Positions 61,828 through 64,000 of a DNA stretch of 64,000 nucleotides are shown in pieces (the stretch's first letter is position 1; each line of letters starts with the position of its first letter). A program made the translations under genes and the position numbers. Origin of the DNA: JBHPHI01 sp042569595 (GTDB lineage Bacteria; Patescibacteriota; Microgenomatia; UBA1400; 2-01-FULL-45-11); the NCBI GenBank assembly GCA_042569595.1, contig JBHPHI010000002.1, positions 1 through 64,000 of the forward strand, in the 5' to 3' direction. The notes under the pieces are model-generated. The model was given only the letters and a program-made list of their open reading frames with translations. It had not been told where the DNA came from and did not search any database.

Positions 61828-64000
61828 AAAATCAACATCATTTCATGTTTCTGGAATGCATTGCGCAAGTTGTGCTGCAAATATACAAAGAAAACTTTCA
61901 AAAACAGACGGAGTAATAGAGGCATCAGTAAATTACGCAAACGAACAAGCATCTGTCACTTTTGGTGAAGAAAAAATAAACACAAAAACTATTGAAAAGA
62001 TTGTTAAAAAACTTGGATACAAAGCATATATTGACGTTGATGAAAATCAAGATATTGCAAAAATAGAAAGAGAAAATGAATTAAAAGACTTAAAAACAAA
62101 ACTACTTATTAGTTCAATCTTGGCAATTATTTTAATGAGCTCTATGATTCCTGGGGCTCCAAAAATACTACACAACAAATTAGTAATGTGGATCCTTGCT
62201 ACCCCAATTCAATTTTGGGCAGGGTCAAGGTTTTATAAAGGAGCCTGGTCTTCACTTAAAAACAAAACTACAAACATGGACACTTTAGTAGTGCTTGGCA
62301 CCTCTGTTGCATATTTTTATTCTGTTTTTGTAACTACATTTGGAAATATATTGAGCAGTTATAACATTCCTCTGCACGTATATTTTGAGGCGTCTGCATC
62401 AATAATTACCCTTGTGCTTCTAGGTAAATATTTAGAAATTAAGTCAAAAGGACAGGCATCAGAAGCAATAAAAAAACTGTTATCACTTCAAGCAAAAACA
62501 GCAAATAAGGTAATAGGAAATAAAATTATAAGCACCCCTATTGAAGAGATAACAAAAGGAGATATTCTTTTAGTAAAGCCGGGAGAAAAAGTTCCACTAG
62601 ATGGAAAAATAGTAGAAGGTGAATCAAGCATAGATGAAAGCATGGTTACAGGAGAGAGTTTGCCAGTGAACAGGGTAAAGAATGATGTTGTAGTTGGATC
62701 TACAATCAACCTTTCTTCTGCTCTCAAAATAAAAGTTGAAAAAGTTGGAAGCGAAACAATGCTGTCTCAAATTATTGAAATGGTAAAGAAGGCTCAGGGG
62801 TCAAAACCACCAATTCAAAAACTTGTAGATACGATTTCCTCATATTTTGTTCCTATAGTCATACTTCTTTCAACTATCACTTTTGCTATATGGTTTTTGT
62901 TCGGTCCCGACCCAAAGATACTAAATGCTTTAGTTAGTTCAATAACAGTTTTAATTATTGCTTGTCCTTGTGCTCTTGGACTAGCAACTCCAACGTCTCT
63001 TATGGTTGGCGTAGGAAGAGGAGCAAATAAAGGAATATTGATCAAAAATGCCCAAGCATTGGAAATTGCAAATAAAATAAATGTAATGATTTTTGACAAA
63101 ACCGGAACTTTAACTAAAGGAAATCCTAGCGTTCAAAACATTAGTTTTGCCAAAACAGCTTCCAAGTCAGAAGAGAAAAACATCTCAAGTATCATTTCGA
63201 GCATTGAAAATCTATCTCATCACCCAATTGCTCAAGCTATTGTTAATCATTTTAATAATAAAAATATTTCTCCATCAAAAAAAATAACCAACTTTAAAGA
63301 TGTCTCAGGAAAAGGAGTAGAGGGAAGTAGCGGAAAAGACAAAATAATAATTGGAACACAAAATTTTATAGAGGAACAAGGAATAATTATAGACAAACCT
63401 ACATTAGAAATGGCAAATAAATGGAAAAGGTTGGCTCAAAGTGTTTCATTTGTGGGTATTAATAAAAAAATTATAACAATAATTGGTGTTGCAGATGAGA
63501 TAAAATCAGAATCCAAAAAAGTAATAGAATCTCTTAAAAATATGAAAATAAAAACCGTTATGTTGACAGGAGACAATAAACAAACAGCTGCTGTCGTATC
63601 AAGAAAGCTAGAAATAGACGAAGTTCAGGCAGAAGTTCTTCCAAAAGACAAAGAAAAAATCGTAAGAAAATATACTAAAAAAGGAAAAATAGTCGCAATG
63701 CTAGGAGACGGAATCAATGATGCTCCAGCACTTGCAGCAGCAGACATAGGAATTGCCATGGGAAGCGGCACAGATATCGCTATGGAGTCTGCTGGAATTA
63801 CACTACTTCACGGAAATATTTCACTTGCAACAAGTGCAATCAAACTATCAAAAGCTACTATGAACAATATTACTCAAAATTTATTTTGGGCATTTGGATA
63901 CAATATTGTCTTAATTCCTGTTGCCATGGGGGTTCTATACCCCTTCTTTGGCATTCAAATTAATCCAATCATGGCTGGGGCTGCAATGGCATTTTCAAGT
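61820..64000 (+). CDS. copA: Copper-translocating P1B-type ATPase (3' end outside window)
   Basis: 727 codons are in the window without a stop; the protein continues past the edge. N-terminal HMA domain with FHVSGMHCASCAANIQ (CxxC). Eight-helix P1B core: TGES in MVTGESLPV, the membrane metal site CPC (382-384) in ACPCALGLATP, phosphorylation motif DKTGTLT (Asp426), HP motif SHHPIAQA, and hinge MLGDGINDAPALAAADIG near 627. CPC plus HMA indicates Cu(I) export. It overlaps arsR by 8 nt. Confidence 0.93.
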   Translation, partial: MNKKSTSFHVSGMHCASCAANIQRKLSKTDGVIEASVNYANEQASVTFGEEKINTKTIEKIVKKLGYKAYIDVDENQDIAKIERENELKDLKTKLLISSILAIILMSSMIPGAPKILHNKLVMWILATPIQFWAGSRFYKGAWSSLKNKTTNMDTLVVLGTSVAYFYSVFVTTFGNILSSYNIPLHVYFEASASIITLVLLGKYLEIKSKGQASEAIKKLLSLQAKTANKVIGNKIISTPIEEITKGDILLVKPGEKVPLDGKIVEGESSIDESMVTGESLPVNRVKNDVVVGSTINLSSALKIKVEKVGSETMLSQIIEMVKKAQGSKPPIQKLVDTISSYFVPIVILLSTITFAIWFLFGPDPKILNALVSSITVLIIACPCALGLATPTSLMVGVGRGANKGILIKNAQALEIANKINVMIFDKTGTLTKGNPSVQNISFAKTASKSEEKNISSIISSIENLSHHPIAQAIVNHFNNKNISPSKKITNFKDVSGKGVEGSSGKDKIIIGTQNFIEEQGIIIDKPTLEMANKWKRLAQSVSFVGINKKIITIIGVADEIKSESKKVIESLKNMKIKTVMLTGDNKQTAAVVSRKLEIDEVQAEVLPKDKEKIVRKYTKKGKIVAMLGDGINDAPALAAADIGIAMGSGTDIAMESAGITLLHGNISLATSAIKLSKATMNNITQNLFWAFGYNIVLIPVAMGVLYPFFGIQINPIMAGAAMAFSS

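Noticed and set aside
1..64000. Recoded UGA (code 25 of Absconditabacteria/Gracilibacteria).
   Set aside because: Genes such as rdgB end at TGA at the expected length and no in-frame TGA interrupts recognised domains.
1..64000. CRISPR arrays, insertion sequences and prophage genes.
   Set aside because: No regularly spaced repeats, transposase or phage structural genes were seen; the holin-named PF04020 protein is not evidence of a phage.

Overview
The window is AT-rich, densely packed bacterial chromosome, probably from a Patescibacteria/CPR-type lineage. This rests on gene content and style: short intergenic gaps, many small or divergent families (DUF4446, DUF3048, DUF2207, DUF3592 and DUF5663-like proteins), an ArsR-YHS/CopA unit, and a bacterial-type AspRS without its usual insert domain. 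No rRNA is present to fix the phylum. TGA is used as an ordinary stop, so this is not the UGA=Gly code of Absconditabacteria/Gracilibacteria. One gene runs off each end: a TMTC-like glycosyltransferase on the left and the copper ATPase copA on the right.

Layout. Positions 1-10.7 kb hold glycogen metabolism (glgP and a LytR_C-like envelope protein leftward; an anchor protein, glgA, a ComM-type ATPase, a second TMTC-like glycosyltransferase, a membrane-anchored hydrolase and a pseudouridine synthase rightward in one tight operon). From 10.7 to 22.9 kb lie nfo, an ITPase, two peptidases, DUF4446 and DUF3048 genes, a winged-helix/AbrB pair, secDF, cca and recJ. From 22.9 to 24.16 kb comes the least ordinary stretch. 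It holds a competing-hairpin element, two tandem Cys-rich metallothionein-like genes with an elaborate leader, a tRNA-His(GUG)-like gene with a 79-nt variable region, a structured RNA with its own promoter and terminator, and a T-box riboswitch in front of an AspRS-YbaK fusion. From 24.2 to 36.3 kb follow dacA, gltX, a secreted protein, a DUF5663-like protein with a duplicated start, an RRM protein, a 1298-residue CHC2/TOPRIM primase-like protein and ychF. From 36.3 to 53.3 kb are transporters, a DedA protein, a secreted beta-propeller, a CBS-tetrad fused to an HPF-like domain, a nitroreductase, a RecB-like nuclease, a divergent IMPDH-like barrel, a flavin reductase, a phosphodiester glycosidase, a DUF2207 protein, bcp, a metalloprotease, an MBL hydrolase and an alpha/beta hydrolase. 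From 53.3 kb to the end are tRNA-Gln(CUG), a DEAD-box helicase, hflX, small membrane proteins, an acyltransferase, a CarD-like factor, a pentapeptide protein, a ferric-reductase-like membrane protein and the arsR-YHS/copA copper unit.

Two themes cut across the window. Many first-in-operon genes carry a TANNNT -10 box only 6-9 nt before ATG and no Shine-Dalgarno sequence, which points to leaderless mRNAs. Genes with SD sequences are mostly internal to operons or follow long leaders. Convergent genes are packed so tightly that four pairs share their stop codons within one 4-bp YTAR. Functionally, copA, ArsR-YHS and the metallothionein-like proteins form a plausible metal-handling set; glgA/glgP give storage-polysaccharide turnover; the RRM protein and the DEAD-box helicase share long structured leaders like those of cold-shock genes.

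All family calls come from reading motifs by eye. No homology search or structure prediction was run.
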